Of a DNA stretch of 64,000 nucleotides, positions 51,969-61,414 are shown one piece after another. Source of the stretch: JAGPIS01 sp964635545 (GTDB lineage: Bacteria; Bacteroidota; Bacteroidia; Bacteroidales; Marinilabiliaceae); contig CAZWOA010000003.1 of assembly GCA_964635545.1 (NCBI GenBank), positions 1-64,000 of the forward strand, read 5' to 3'. The stretch's first letter is position 1. Each line of letters opens with the position of its first letter. The translations under genes were made by a program, and so were the position numbers. A model generated the notes under the pieces. The model saw nothing but the letters and a program-made list of their open reading frames with translations. It was not told where the DNA came from and did not search any database.

Positions 51969-52961
51969 TCATTTAGAAGATGACAAATTCTGCCAATACC
52001 AATGAATAGCCTCTTTCAAACCATCTTTTACACTATATTTTGGTTTATAGCCCAATAGTGACTCAGCTTTTTGTATAGAAGCCAATGAATGAGGTACATC
52101 TCCTTTTCTCTCGGGTCCGTAAACAATCTCAACATCAGCAATTTTAGGATCGTATTGCGACAGAAACTCTTTAAGATACTCAATCAGTTCATTAAGTGAA
52201 GTGCGTTCACCGAAAGCCACATTATAAACAGTATTATATGCATCGGCACTTTCGGCAACAGCAGCCAGCTCATTGGCCATCAACACATTATCGATATATG
52301 TAAAGTCGCGCGAGAAACTACCGTCACCATTTACAACAGGCGATTGGTGGTTAATAAGCGACTTAACGAATTTAGGTATCACTGCAGCATAAGCACCATC
52401 CGGATCCTGGCGGCGGCCAAAAACATTAAAATATCGCAAGCCTGTAATTTGCATTCCATACAGTTTTGCAAAAACATCGGCATAAAGTTCATTTACATAT
52501 TTTGTTATGGCATAGGGCGACAATGGCTTACCTATAACATCCTCAACCTTAGGCATTGACGTGCTATCGCCATAGGTTGATGAGCTGGCGGCATACACAA
52601 ATCGTTTAACACCTGCATCGCGTGCAGCAACCAGCATATTAAGGAATCCGCCCACATTTACATCATTGGAAGTGATGGGGTCGTTGATTGAGCGTGGCAC
52701 CGAGCCAAGCGCAGCCTGGTGAAACACCACCGAAACGCCATCTACTGCTTTACGGCACTGCTCTATATCTCTAATATCGCCTTCGATAAGGGTGAAGTTT
52801 TTATTTGCCATGTATCCGGCAAGATTTTCGCGTTTACCGGTTGCAAAATTATCGAGGCAAATAACCTCATTACCTTGGTTTAGAAACTTATCCACCAGAT
52901 TGGATCCTATAAATCCGGCACCGCCAGTAACCAGTACTTTTTGATTTTTTAATATGCTCAC
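51969..52961 (-). CDS. UDP-N-acetylhexosamine 4-epimerase-like SDR (WbpP/TviC type)
   Basis: 330 residues. VTGGAGFIGSNLVDKFL binds NAD, followed by CLDNFATGKRENLAGY, the catalytic Ser in YAASSSTYGDS, the Tyr-Lys pair in PYAITKYVNELYADVF and RYFNVFGRRQDPDGAYAAVIPKF. The NxATGxxxNL and SSSTYGDS pattern resembles WbpP/TviC, which interconvert UDP-GlcNAc and UDP-GalNAc or their acids. Its substrate cannot be fixed from the sequence. It is upstream of gmd-fcl on the same strand, separated by 133 bases, and supports surface glycan synthesis. Confidence 0.85.
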   Translation of the reverse strand: MSILKNQKVLVTGGAGFIGSNLVDKFLNQGNEVICLDNFATGKRENLAGYMANKNFTLIEGDIRDIEQCRKAVDGVSVVFHQAALGSVPRSINDPITSNDVNVGGFLNMLVAARDAGVKRFVYAASSSTYGDSTSMPKVEDVIGKPLSPYAITKYVNELYADVFAKLYGMQITGLRYFNVFGRRQDPDGAYAAVIPKFVKSLINHQSPVVNGDGSFSRDFTYIDNVLMANELAAVAESADAYNTVYNVAFGERTSLNELIEYLKEFLSQYDPKIADVEIVYGPERKGDVPHSLASIQKAESLLGYKPKYSVKDGLKEAIHWYWQNLSSSK

Positions 52962-53194
52962 AGTGTTCTATTTTTTTTTACAAAAATAAGATTGTTTGAG
53001 TTTTACCGCCACTTTTAATCTTTTAATTGACTAAATGACATCTTCAATTCATCAATGAGGATTTTTCTACAATTAAAAAAGCTCTGAATACCATCCATTA
53101 AAGCTTAATTTCGAAATGTATAAGCCCAAAATATTTCAGATTGAGTTTCTGAGAATTAAATAATTCTAAAATTTCTTAGGAAGAAATACAAAGA
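52962..53194. other. Intergenic region between the epimerase and rny genes
   Basis: AT-rich DNA of about 230 bases with a -7-like box for the epimerase gene (TATTTTTG, 52988-52981 on the minus strand). Nothing else is seen before the rny terminator. Confidence 0.35.
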
Positions 53195-53232
53195 AAAAGA
53201 GGGTGCCTTAGACTTTTTAGACACCCTCTTTT
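53195..53232 (-). terminator. Rho-independent terminator of rny
   Basis: Stem AAAAGAGGGTG / CACCCTCTTTT around a loop that itself contains CTTAG / TAGAC complementary bits, followed by an A/T run. It starts 22 bases past the rny stop. Confidence 0.8.
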
Positions 53233-53253
53233 ATAAAAACATTCAAATTCAAG

Positions 53254-54783
53254 TTATTTGGCATAGCTTACCGCGCGTGTCTCACGTATAACGGTAATTT
53301 TCACCTGACCGGGATAAGTCATCTCAGTCTGTATTTTACGGGCCAGGTCGAATGATAAACTTTCGGCCTCTTTATCGTTCATTTTTTCGCTACCCACAAT
53401 CACCCTTAGCTCGCGACCTGCCTGAATGGCATAGGTTTTAAGAACTCCCGGGTAAGAGAGTGCCAGATTCTCAAGGTCGTTAAGTCGTTTGATATACGAC
53501 TCTATGATTTCGCGACGGGCACCGGGGCGTGCACCCGAAATGGCATCACACACCTGCACGATTGGAGCCAGCATAGTGCTCATCTCCACCTCGTCGTGGT
53601 GCGCACCAATGGCATTACAAATCTCTGGTTTCTCCTTATATTTCTCGGCAAGTTTCATACCCAGTATTGCGTGTGGCAATTCAGGCTCCTCATCCGATAC
53701 TTTACCTATATCGTGAAGCAAACCGGCACGTTTAGCCTTCTTCGGATTCAGACCAAGCTCGGAAGCCATCACAGCACATAAGTTGGCAGTCTCGCGCGAG
53801 TGCTGCAGCAAGTTTTGGCCATATGACGAGCGATACTTCATCTTACCCACAAGTTTTATCAATTCGGGGTGCAGACCATGTATTCCAAGGTCGATGGCAG
53901 TACGCTTACCGGTTTCGATAATCTCCTCTTCCACCTGTTTGCGCACCTTATTAACAACCTCCTCAATACGTGCTGGGTGAATACGGCCGTCGGTAACAAG
54001 TTGGTGAAGAGCCAGGCGGGCAACCTCACGGCGCATTGGGTCGAATGCCGATAGCACAATAGCTTCGGGGGTATCATCAACAATAATTTCAACGCCTGTA
54101 GCAGCCTCAAGAGCACGTATGTTACGACCTTCACGGCCGATAATACGCCCCTTAATTTCATCGGAGTCGATATGGAAAATGGTAACCGAGTTTTCGATAG
54201 CCGTTTCGGTAGCCACACGTTGAATTGTTTGAAGCACAATACGTTTAGACTCCTTAGTTGCATTAATTTTGGCCTCATCCATAATATCATTTATCATGGA
54301 CATAGCCTCAGTACGGGCTTCGGCTTTCATGCTCTCTATAAGCATCTCTTTAGCCTCTTCGCCGGTCAATCCCGATAGAGTTTCAAGTTTTTCAACCTGC
54401 TGACGGTGAAGTCTGTCTATCTCCTCATTTCTTTTATCAAGCAGTTCAAGCTGATTATCAAGGTTTTCCTTAATCAGATCAGTCTCTTTTTTCTTCCTTT
54501 GCAACTCCTCCATTCTTTGATTGAAAACTACCTCTTTCTGTTTCATTTTATTCTCAGAGGCAAGAATTTTAGAGTTGCGTGAATTGATTTCCTTCTCGTG
54601 CTCGCTTTTTAGTTGTAAAAATTTCTCTTTGGCCTGTAGAATCTTATCTTTCTTTATAACCTCGGCCTCCGTTTCCGCATCTCTAATGATACGTCTGTTG
54701 CGTGAACGGAGTGCTTTTGCATATAGAATCCATGAAATTCCACTACCCAATAGAAATGCACCTATTCCTATAAGTATTTCCAT
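53254..54783 (-). CDS. rny: Ribonuclease Y
   Basis: 509 residues from ATG 54783 (MEILIGIGAFLLGSGISW), which gives the standard N-terminal membrane anchor; the frame is open to 54837 with no conserved sequence. Order: membrane helix (1-20), long coiled coil (about 30-165), KH domain with GRIIGREGRNIRALEAATGVE and HD domain with the metal motif LLHDIGK. RNase Y is a membrane-bound endonuclease that starts mRNA decay. It follows zapA with a 137-base gap that contains a structured RNA candidate. A terminator follows. Confidence 0.96.
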   Translation of the reverse strand: MEILIGIGAFLLGSGISWILYAKALRSRNRRIIRDAETEAEVIKKDKILQAKEKFLQLKSEHEKEINSRNSKILASENKMKQKEVVFNQRMEELQRKKKETDLIKENLDNQLELLDKRNEEIDRLHRQQVEKLETLSGLTGEEAKEMLIESMKAEARTEAMSMINDIMDEAKINATKESKRIVLQTIQRVATETAIENSVTIFHIDSDEIKGRIIGREGRNIRALEAATGVEIIVDDTPEAIVLSAFDPMRREVARLALHQLVTDGRIHPARIEEVVNKVRKQVEEEIIETGKRTAIDLGIHGLHPELIKLVGKMKYRSSYGQNLLQHSRETANLCAVMASELGLNPKKAKRAGLLHDIGKVSDEEPELPHAILGMKLAEKYKEKPEICNAIGAHHDEVEMSTMLAPIVQVCDAISGARPGARREIIESYIKRLNDLENLALSYPGVLKTYAIQAGRELRVIVGSEKMNDKEAESLSFDLARKIQTEMTYPGQVKITVIRETRAVSYAK

Positions 54784-54825
54784 GTCGTATTCGAAAAAAA
54801 TATTTATTAAATATATGAAAAAAAC

Positions 54826-54900
54826 AAAAAACCGCAAAATATACTAGAAAGTCAACATAGAAAACTCTCTATGCCGATTTCACGGTATATGATGCGGGTA
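54826..54900 (-). ncRNA. Structured RNA candidate or extended terminator between zapA and rny
   Basis: On the minus strand: an outer stem CCGCATCATATAC (54897-54885) / GTATATTTTGCGG (54844-54832) with 11 of 13 pairs, an internal 8 x 8 weakly paired loop, an inner 9-pair hairpin CGGCATAGA (54876-54868) / TCTATGTTG (54861-54853, two G-U pairs) and then TTTTTT. The long rod with a central bubble is unlike a plain terminator. The position after zapA recalls the 6S RNA gene of Proteobacteria, but at about 75 bases it is short for that. Confidence 0.45.
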
Positions 54901-54920
54901 ATAATATTTATATATAAACA

Positions 54921-55211
54921 CTAAATATCCTGAAGTATCTGCTCCAATCTATCGTTAAGGTCTTGAACTGCACTTACTACGGGCGTATCATCGGCCTTGC
55001 TCTCCAGTTCAAGCAGTTTTATAACAAATTGCAGAAGTGCCATCGACAGGCAATCCTGATCATCTTTATCTGAATATCTTTGTTTATATGAAGTGACCTT
55101 TTCATTAATCAGTTTCACCGCCAGACGAATCCGTTCTTCATCTGCACGGTCGATCCTAAGCGGATAAATCCGCTCGCCAATTTTAACATTTATGGGCAAT
55201 CTACTATCCAT
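54921..55211 (-). CDS. zapA: Cell division protein ZapA
   Basis: 96 residues. The short beta-strand N-terminus (INVKIGERIYPLRID) and RADEERIRLAVKLINEKVTSYKQRYSDKD, then a helix (LSMALLQFVIKLLELES) match ZapA, which crosslinks FtsZ filaments at the division ring. It lies nine bases after a small coiled-coil gene, and 137 bases before rny. Standard length for the family. The end (NDRLEQILQDI) is a coiled-coil tail. Confidence 0.9.
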   Translation of the reverse strand: MDSRLPINVKIGERIYPLRIDRADEERIRLAVKLINEKVTSYKQRYSDKDDQDCLSMALLQFVIKLLELESKADDTPVVSAVQDLNDRLEQILQDI

Positions 55212-55220
55212 CTGATTAAA

Positions 55221-55514
55221 TTATCGGTTCAAGAGTGCTATGCACTTATCAATTTCCCGCACTATTTTATCAATTCTCTTTTTTGTGTCGGATGCTTCAT
55301 CGCCATCACCCACAAAATTACGAGACATCCGGTAGATATTAAATTTCTCATCAAGCTCCACATAAGCTTTATTGGCATCATCAAGCTTCTTAAGAAGCTC
55401 TGCCTTTTCGCTCTCCAACTCACTAACTTGATGCTTAAGAGACGCATAGCGCACAGTAAGCTTTTCAACATTAGTTGTCAGACGTGTTACTAATTCAAGA
55501 TTAATATCTGCCAT
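55221..55514 (-). CDS. Small coiled-coil protein upstream of zapA
   Basis: 97 residues. A long coiled coil spans about 8-65 (LTTNVEKLTVRYASLKHQ..., ELESEKAELLKKLDDANKAYVELDEKF), and a second helix lies at 78-97 (KKRIDKIVREIDKCIALLNR). It is the first gene of a pair with zapA (nine-base gap). Its character and place suggest a division-ring accessory, perhaps with a role like that of ZapB, but no sequence family is confirmed. A -7-like box TAACTTTG lies at 55540-55533. Confidence 0.75.
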   Translation of the reverse strand: MADINLELVTRLTTNVEKLTVRYASLKHQVSELESEKAELLKKLDDANKAYVELDEKFNIYRMSRNFVGDGDEASDTKKRIDKIVREIDKCIALLNR

Positions 55515-55592
55515 AATAGTTTTTTACACTACAAAGTTAACATTGCATTTATAATATAAAAATATTAGACCACACTTTTAGCACATATTTAT

Positions 55593-55600
55593 TAATTTTG
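55593..55600 (+). promoter_or_regulatory. Possible -7 element for the YgiQ-family gene
   Basis: TAATTTTG 61 bases upstream of the ATG; there is no matching TTG at the right distance, so it is weak. Confidence 0.3.
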
Positions 55601-55661
55601 CATCGAAAAGTTACATATTTCAAATGCTTATCCAATGAGCTTTTGATTACTCTTTATTAAG

Positions 55662-57581
55662 ATGCATAATTACCCACATATTTCGGAGTGGCTACCCACT
55701 ACAGCCAAAGAGGTTGATGAACGCGGCTGGAACGACCTTGACGTGATTCTTTTTACAGGTGATGCCTATGTTGACCATCCATCATTCGGCGCAGCTGTAA
55801 TCGGGCGAATAATTGAAGCTCAAGGCCTTAAGGTGGCTTTAGTGCCTCAGCCCAACTGGCGTGATGACCTTCGCGACTTTAAGAAACTGGGCACACCTAA
55901 ACTGTTTTTTGGTGTTACTGCCGGAAATATGGACTCGATGGTGAATCATTATACAGCCAACCGTCGCCGTCGCTCGGATGACGCATATACGCCCGACGGC
56001 AAAGCAGGTTTCCGCCCCGATTATGCTGCAGTTATATACTCCAACATTTTAAAACAGTTATATCCCGATGTGCCTGTAGTGATAGGCGGCATTGAAGCAT
56101 CGTTGCGCAGAGTTACACATTTCGACTATTGGTCGGATAAACTGCGACCAAGCATACTGGCCGACTCTAAAGCCGATTTGCTGGTTTATGGAATGGGTGA
56201 ACAGCCACTACAGGAGATATTGAGGCTGCTGAAAAGAGGCGTGCCTTTCAACTCATTAACCACCATTCCACAAACGGCAATAATGCGCCCCCTATCAGAG
56301 GAGCTGCCAAAGAATAAAAACTGGAACACAATTGAACTTTTTTCGCACGAAGATTGCCTTAAAGACAAGCTTTGCTACGCCAAAAACTTTAAAAACGTGG
56401 AGCAGGAATCCAATAGTTATGAGGCATCAAGGCTGACCCAAAACGTGGGTAACAACCGCATCATAATAAATCCGCCATACCCACCCATGACCAGTGGCGA
56501 GCTCGATAAATCGTTTGACCTGCCCTACACCAGGCTTCCACATCCGCGCTATAACAAGAAAGGAGCAATTCCAGCTTATGAGATGATAAAATTCTCGATA
56601 AATATGCACCGCGGATGTTTTGGAGGTTGCAGTTTTTGCACCATTTCGGCTCATCAGGGAAAATTCATAGCATCACGATCGGCACAATCGATAATAAAAG
56701 AGGCCGAAAAGATGACTCAAATGCCCGATTTCAAAGGATATATTAGCGATCTTGGCGGTCCGAGTGCCAATATGTACCGCATGCAGGGGCGCGACCTCGA
56801 GCAGTGCCATAAATGCCTTAGGCCGTCGTGCATCTTCCCTTCGGTATGTGCCAATCTGGATACCGACCATAGCGCCCTCACCGATATTTACAAGAAAGTA
56901 AGCAAAATCGAAGGAGTTAAAAAGGCATTTATCGGAAGTGGTATCAGGTATGATATGCTATTGAACGACAAAGCGACAGAGCAGGAGAAGAAGAGTCACA
57001 AGACATATATGCACCAGCTGATAACCCATCACGTATCGGGCAGACTTAAAGTTGCACCTGAACACACATCAGATAAAGTACTGAAAATGATGCGCAAACC
57101 ATCATTCGATTTATTTAAGCGATTCAGCAAGGAGTTTCATGACATCAATAAAAAAGAGGGACTCAACCAACAGTTGATACCTTACTTCATATCGAGTCAC
57201 CCGGCAAGCGAGGAGGTGGATATGGCGCATCTTGCAGCCGAAACTAACGAACTGAATTTCAAGCTTGAACAGGTGCAGGATTTAACCCCTACCCCAATGA
57301 CAGTTTCTACAGTTATTTACTATTCGGGCGTTCACCCATATACGTTAAAGCCAGTATTCACAGCTCGCACGCAAGATGAGAAGCTGCAACAGAGGATGTA
57401 TTTCTTTTGGTATAAGCCTGAGTATAAGCACAAAATAGAAAAACGACTTATAAGCCTCAATCAGCACGAATTGGTAAAAAAATTGTTTTCATCGGATAAA
57501 AAGGTAGAAAACCCTCCTTTTAGAAGTTGCAAACAGAGCAAACGACCTTATCAAAATCAGAAAAGAGGATATAAATCATAA
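55662..57581 (+). CDS. YgiQ-family radical SAM protein
   Basis: 639 residues. The N-terminal region (EWLPTTAKEVDERGWNDLDVILFTGDAYVDHPSFG, read as conserved blocks) resembles a cobalamin-binding-like fold. The radical SAM cluster is CFGGCSFC with Cys319, Cys323 and Cys326. SAPEHTS-like motif KVAPEHTSDKVLKMM and the late DLTPTPMTVSTVIYYSG are conserved. The reaction is unknown for the family (annotated UPF0313/YgiQ). The C-terminal tail (NPPFRSCKQSKRPYQNQKRGYKS, last about 25 residues) is basic. Confidence 0.9.
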   Translation: MHNYPHISEWLPTTAKEVDERGWNDLDVILFTGDAYVDHPSFGAAVIGRIIEAQGLKVALVPQPNWRDDLRDFKKLGTPKLFFGVTAGNMDSMVNHYTANRRRRSDDAYTPDGKAGFRPDYAAVIYSNILKQLYPDVPVVIGGIEASLRRVTHFDYWSDKLRPSILADSKADLLVYGMGEQPLQEILRLLKRGVPFNSLTTIPQTAIMRPLSEELPKNKNWNTIELFSHEDCLKDKLCYAKNFKNVEQESNSYEASRLTQNVGNNRIIINPPYPPMTSGELDKSFDLPYTRLPHPRYNKKGAIPAYEMIKFSINMHRGCFGGCSFCTISAHQGKFIASRSAQSIIKEAEKMTQMPDFKGYISDLGGPSANMYRMQGRDLEQCHKCLRPSCIFPSVCANLDTDHSALTDIYKKVSKIEGVKKAFIGSGIRYDMLLNDKATEQEKKSHKTYMHQLITHHVSGRLKVAPEHTSDKVLKMMRKPSFDLFKRFSKEFHDINKKEGLNQQLIPYFISSHPASEEVDMAHLAAETNELNFKLEQVQDLTPTPMTVSTVIYYSGVHPYTLKPVFTARTQDEKLQQRMYFFWYKPEYKHKIEKRLISLNQHELVKKLFSSDKKVENPPFRSCKQSKRPYQNQKRGYKS

Positions 57582-57598
57582 AAACAATTTGTTATTTT

Positions 57599-57627
57599 TT
57601 GGTTTATTTCTGATGATGCTAAATTTG
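57599..57627 (+). promoter_or_regulatory. Bacteroidota-type promoter of the M13 peptidase gene
   Basis: TTG (57599-57601), an 18-base spacer and TAAATTTG (57620-57627), 64 bases upstream of the ATG. Full consensus match. Confidence 0.7.
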
Positions 57628-57691
57628 AATTAATTACTTTTGAAACAAAGACTTTTATAACACAAAAACTTAATTATTAAACATTTAACAG

Positions 57692-59734
57692 ATGATAAAG
57701 AACAAACTCATAGTGCTTTCAATTATTGGAGCGGCCACACTTGCAGGCTGTGCAACAAAGCAGGAGGCCGAGAGCAAATTTGCATCATTCACAGCCGAAA
57801 ACATGGACTTAACTGTTGACCCATCAGTTGATTTTTACCAATATGCCAATGGTGGCTGGATGAAACAACACCCGCTACCGGATGATAAAAGCCGATATGG
57901 TGCCTTTGACATGCTGGCAGAGGAGAACCGCGACAAAGTTAAAATTGTGATTGAACAGGCAGCCAAAGAGAGTGGAGAAAAAGGCAGCGTTAGTCAGCAA
58001 ATCGGCGATTTATATGCCAGCGGGCTCAACATCGAACTGCGCAATAGCCTAGGATCGGAACCAATTAAACCACTTCTTGACAAAGTGAGTGAAGTTAGCA
58101 GTAAAAGCGAATTGACTTCGATAATTGCCTATCTGCATAAACAACAAATCAACCCATTTTTCTTTTTCTACAGTAGCCCCGACCAAAAAAACAGCAATAT
58201 GGTTATTGGCGGCATCTACCAAGGTGGATTGGGACTGCCCGACCGCGATTACTACGTAGAGGGTGGTGAAAGAGCAGAAAAAATACGCAGCAGCTATTCA
58301 ACATACCTAAACACACTCTACACACTAACAGGAGCCACACAAGACGAGGCATCAGCAAAAACCAATGAGATAGTAGAGTTTGAAACCAAACTAGCCAACA
58401 TATCCAACACACGCCTTGAAAACCGTGACCCACAGGCCACATATAACAAGATGAATGTTGCTGACCTAAGCAAAATTTCACCTGCCATCAACTGGAATGA
58501 GTATGTTAGCCTATTGGGTGTTGATGCAAACGTGGAAATTGATGTTGCCCAACCAAAATACATGGCATCAATTTCAGAAATAATTGCAAATACAGATATT
58601 GAAGTCATCAAAGACTATCTTCAGATAAGCATCATTCGTTCGGCAGCGTCATACCTATCATCCGATTTTGAAGAGGCTGCATTTGAGCTATATGGCAAAG
58701 TACTTTCAGGCAGTCAGGCCATAGAGCCACTTTGGAAACGAGTGCTCAACACAACCAGTAACGCATTGGGTGAAGCGGTTGGGCAGCTATATGTTAAGCA
58801 GTTTTTCCCACAGGCAGCCAAAAACAGAATGGAAGTTTTGGTAGAAAACCTGCGTATTGCATTTGGACATAGAATAGACCAACTTGACTGGATGAGCAGT
58901 GAAACAAAGAAAGAGGCTCATGAAAAACTTGCAACCATAAGCGTTAAAATTGGCTATCCCAACAAATGGCGCGACTACTCTGCACTGGAGATAAACAAAG
59001 ATAAGTATTTCGAAAACATACTGGCTAGCAATAAGTTGGATGTAGAGTTTCAACTATCTAAAATTGGCAAACCGGTTGATAAAGAGGAGTGGCTAATGAA
59101 CCCACAAACAGTAAATGCCTATTACAACCCGGTAGCCAACGAGATTGTGTTTCCGGCTGCAATATTACAACCTCCATTCTTCTATGCCGAGGGTGATGAT
59201 GCAGTAAATTACGGTGCTATTGGAGTGGTGATTGGCCATGAGATGACACACGGCTTTGATGACCAAGGTCGCCAATACGACAAGATTGGTAACCTAAATG
59301 ACTGGTGGTTGGCTGAAGATGCAGATAACTTTAATAGTAAAACCCAAGTGCTAGTTAATAGATATAACTCGTTTACTGCTATAGATACACTTAAGGCAGA
59401 TGGCGAACTAACACTGGGTGAGAACATTGCCGACTTTGGTGGTCTTAATATTTCGTATGAAGCATTCATTAACAGCAATGAAAACGCACTTGCTGCCGAA
59501 CCTATTGATGGTTTCACTGCACAGCAGCGTTTTGTGCTTGCCTATGCACGCATATGGGCACAGAACATAAGAGATGAAGAGGTTTACCGCCGCACCAAGG
59601 AAGATGTTCACTCGCTTGGTAAATGGAGAGTAAACGGCCCGCTACCGATATTTGAGCCATTCTACGAAGCATTCAACATACCGGAAGGATCACCAATGTA
59701 TGTTCCTATTGAAGACAGACCGGTAATATGGTAA
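57692..59734 (+). CDS. M13 family metallopeptidase, lipoprotein (PepO/neprilysin type)
   Basis: 680 residues. A lipoprotein signal ends at LAGC (Cys20). The N-terminal domain begins with DPSVDFYQYANGGWMKQHPLP. The zinc site is GVVIGHEMTHGFDDQGRQYD, the third ligand lies in LGENIADFGGL, and the end is RPVIW, which resembles the family CxxW tail without the Cys. M13 enzymes cleave short peptides; the anchor suggests an extracytoplasmic place. A promoter lies upstream and a terminator downstream, so it is probably a single-gene unit. Confidence 0.94.
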   Translation: MIKNKLIVLSIIGAATLAGCATKQEAESKFASFTAENMDLTVDPSVDFYQYANGGWMKQHPLPDDKSRYGAFDMLAEENRDKVKIVIEQAAKESGEKGSVSQQIGDLYASGLNIELRNSLGSEPIKPLLDKVSEVSSKSELTSIIAYLHKQQINPFFFFYSSPDQKNSNMVIGGIYQGGLGLPDRDYYVEGGERAEKIRSSYSTYLNTLYTLTGATQDEASAKTNEIVEFETKLANISNTRLENRDPQATYNKMNVADLSKISPAINWNEYVSLLGVDANVEIDVAQPKYMASISEIIANTDIEVIKDYLQISIIRSAASYLSSDFEEAAFELYGKVLSGSQAIEPLWKRVLNTTSNALGEAVGQLYVKQFFPQAAKNRMEVLVENLRIAFGHRIDQLDWMSSETKKEAHEKLATISVKIGYPNKWRDYSALEINKDKYFENILASNKLDVEFQLSKIGKPVDKEEWLMNPQTVNAYYNPVANEIVFPAAILQPPFFYAEGDDAVNYGAIGVVIGHEMTHGFDDQGRQYDKIGNLNDWWLAEDADNFNSKTQVLVNRYNSFTAIDTLKADGELTLGENIADFGGLNISYEAFINSNENALAAEPIDGFTAQQRFVLAYARIWAQNIRDEEVYRRTKEDVHSLGKWRVNGPLPIFEPFYEAFNIPEGSPMYVPIEDRPVIW

Positions 59735-59774
59735 TTTAATTCCATTAGCGGATTTTATTCTGATAAATTTCATG

Positions 59775-59807
59775 CAGCTCTTCGAATTACGGGGAGCTGT
59801 TTTTTTT
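59775..59807 (+). terminator. Rho-independent terminator of the M13 peptidase gene
   Basis: Stem CAGCTC / GAGCTG with a 13-base loop and eight T, 40 bases past the stop. Confidence 0.75.
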
Positions 59808-59885
59808 ATAGTCACGCATCATAAATAGTGAACCTAATAGCCTTGATATTGTTGTAATATTAACACAATAAAAAATTAAAAAATC

Positions 59886-60092
59886 ATGGCAACTAATAGT
59901 GCAAAACTTAATGTGGAAGGCATGACTTGCAACCATTGTAAAGCTACAGTTGAGAAATTTGTAGGAAAGTTAGAGGGAGTTAAAACTGTTAATGCCACCC
60001 CGGCCGATAATAGTGTGGTAATAGAAGGCGACAACATTAACATTGACCTCGTGAAAGAGACGATTACCAAATTGGGTTATACCGTTAAATAG
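59886..60092 (+). CDS. Small heavy-metal-associated (HMA) domain protein, CopZ-like
   Basis: 68 residues, one HMA domain with the metal motif GMTCNHCKATVEKFV (two Cys) and the late VKETITKLGYTVK. Such chaperones carry Cu(I) or another soft metal to a P-type ATPase. No transporter gene is nearby in the window. It begins at ATG 59886 without a Shine-Dalgarno sequence and is followed by its own terminator. Confidence 0.9.
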   Translation: MATNSAKLNVEGMTCNHCKATVEKFVGKLEGVKTVNATPADNSVVIEGDNINIDLVKETITKLGYTVK

Positions 60093-60365
60093 CAAAAATG
60101 AAGGGGCTGCTCTACTTTGGGTAGCCTTTTTTCTTTAACAATGACAGTTTTACTCTCTGTAATCAACACAATTTATGCTCATAATTTATAAGCCTACATC
60201 AATAAAAGCATGAATATGGAAAAGCAACAAAAATTTTTATACTTTTGATAAGGATAATATGCTTTTATATTCAGCTGCATATCCGGATTTTAATAAAGAA
60301 CATTAACCAGTTTCGGGCAAAAGAGCAATATCTACAGTGCAATTGTCCGTAATAAAACCATTAAA
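60093..60365. other. Intergenic region upstream of cobT
   Basis: 273 bases: a terminator of the HMA gene (60105-60132) and then AT-rich DNA with a possible -7 box TACTTTTG at 60240-60247 (no good -33). No B12-box or other clear cobalamin riboswitch element was found. Confidence 0.4.
60105..60132 (+). terminator. Terminator of the HMA protein gene
   Basis: Stem GGCTGCTC / GGGTAGCC (two G-U pairs) followed by six T. Confidence 0.6.
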
Positions 60366-61406
60366 ATGATAAAAGACATCAAGATTGAAGTGCCTGGCAA
60401 TGAGCTAAGTGATGCTATAAAAACAAAGATAGACCTAAAGACAAAGCCTGTGGGGTCGTTGGGAGCACTGGAAACAGCAGCCCATAAAATATGCATAATT
60501 CAGAATACACTATCACCACAAATAGCCAATGGTGCGGTGCTGGTATGTGCTGCCGACCACGGCATTGTTGATGAAGGTGTATCGCCTTATCCACAGGATG
60601 TTACGTGGCAGATGGTGATGAACTTTGTGGGTGGAGGTGCAGCAATTAATGTATTTGCAAGGCAGCATAACCTGCAATTAATGGTTGCTGATGCAGGTGT
60701 TAAATTCAACTTTGAGCCCTCTATTCCAATTACACACCGCAAGGTGCGCATGGGAAGCCGAAATTTTGCGATAGAGCCTGCTATGACTGCCCAAGAGTGC
60801 AACACAGCAATGCAAAACGGAGCCGATATAGTAAATGAACTCCATGCCAAAGGGTGCAATACCATCATTTTTGGTGAGATGGGCATTGGCAACACAACCT
60901 CTGCCACAGCACTATTTTGTAAATATAGTGGTGTGCGCACTTCGCTTGCAACAGGTGCCGGCACAGGTTTGGATAGTGCAGGCGTTAAACATAAAAGCGA
61001 AGTTATAGCAAAGGCGATAGAAAAATATATTGATATAAAAGACCCATTCGATATACTATGCACATTAGGAGGCCTTGAAATTGCCATGATAGCCGGCGGA
61101 ATGCTTCAGGCTGCTGCAAATAAAATGGTGATTCTGGTAGATGGTTTTATTGTTACATCAGCTCTTATGGCTGCCCATGCGATTAACCCTAACACACTGG
61201 AGTACTGCATTTTCTCACACCAATCGGATGAACAAGGACACAAACTGATGCTCGATTACTTAGGTGCTAAACCGCTTTTAAATCTAAGCATGCGACTTGG
61301 AGAAGGCACAGGTGCTGCAGTAGCTTACCCGATAATTATTTCCGCAGTTAATTTCTTTAACGAAATGAGCAGTTTTGAAGAGGCCGGGGTCGATCAACAA
61401 CAATAA
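60366..61406 (+). CDS. cobT: Nicotinate-nucleotide-dimethylbenzimidazole phosphoribosyltransferase
   Basis: 346 residues. DLKTKPVGSLGALETAAHKI, VLVCAADHGIVDEGVSPYPQ, the GEMGIGNTTSATALF motif, and the catalytic Glu in MRLGEGTGAA (Glu313) mark CobT. It activates the lower-ligand base of cobalamin as its ribotide. First gene of cobT-cobS-cobC, with 8 bases to cobS. The usual cobU gene is absent from this cluster. Confidence 0.96.
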   Translation: MIKDIKIEVPGNELSDAIKTKIDLKTKPVGSLGALETAAHKICIIQNTLSPQIANGAVLVCAADHGIVDEGVSPYPQDVTWQMVMNFVGGGAAINVFARQHNLQLMVADAGVKFNFEPSIPITHRKVRMGSRNFAIEPAMTAQECNTAMQNGADIVNELHAKGCNTIIFGEMGIGNTTSATALFCKYSGVRTSLATGAGTGLDSAGVKHKSEVIAKAIEKYIDIKDPFDILCTLGGLEIAMIAGGMLQAAANKMVILVDGFIVTSALMAAHAINPNTLEYCIFSHQSDEQGHKLMLDYLGAKPLLNLSMRLGEGTGAAVAYPIIISAVNFFNEMSSFEEAGVDQQQ

Positions 61407-61414
61407 TATTACAG

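Noticed and set aside
60133..60365. Cobalamin riboswitch upstream of cobT
   Set aside because: No B12-box-like conserved sequence or long paired architecture could be traced by eye.
60587..61087. 166-codon open frame opposite cobT
   Set aside because: Shadow frame; cobT is intact and conserved through this region.
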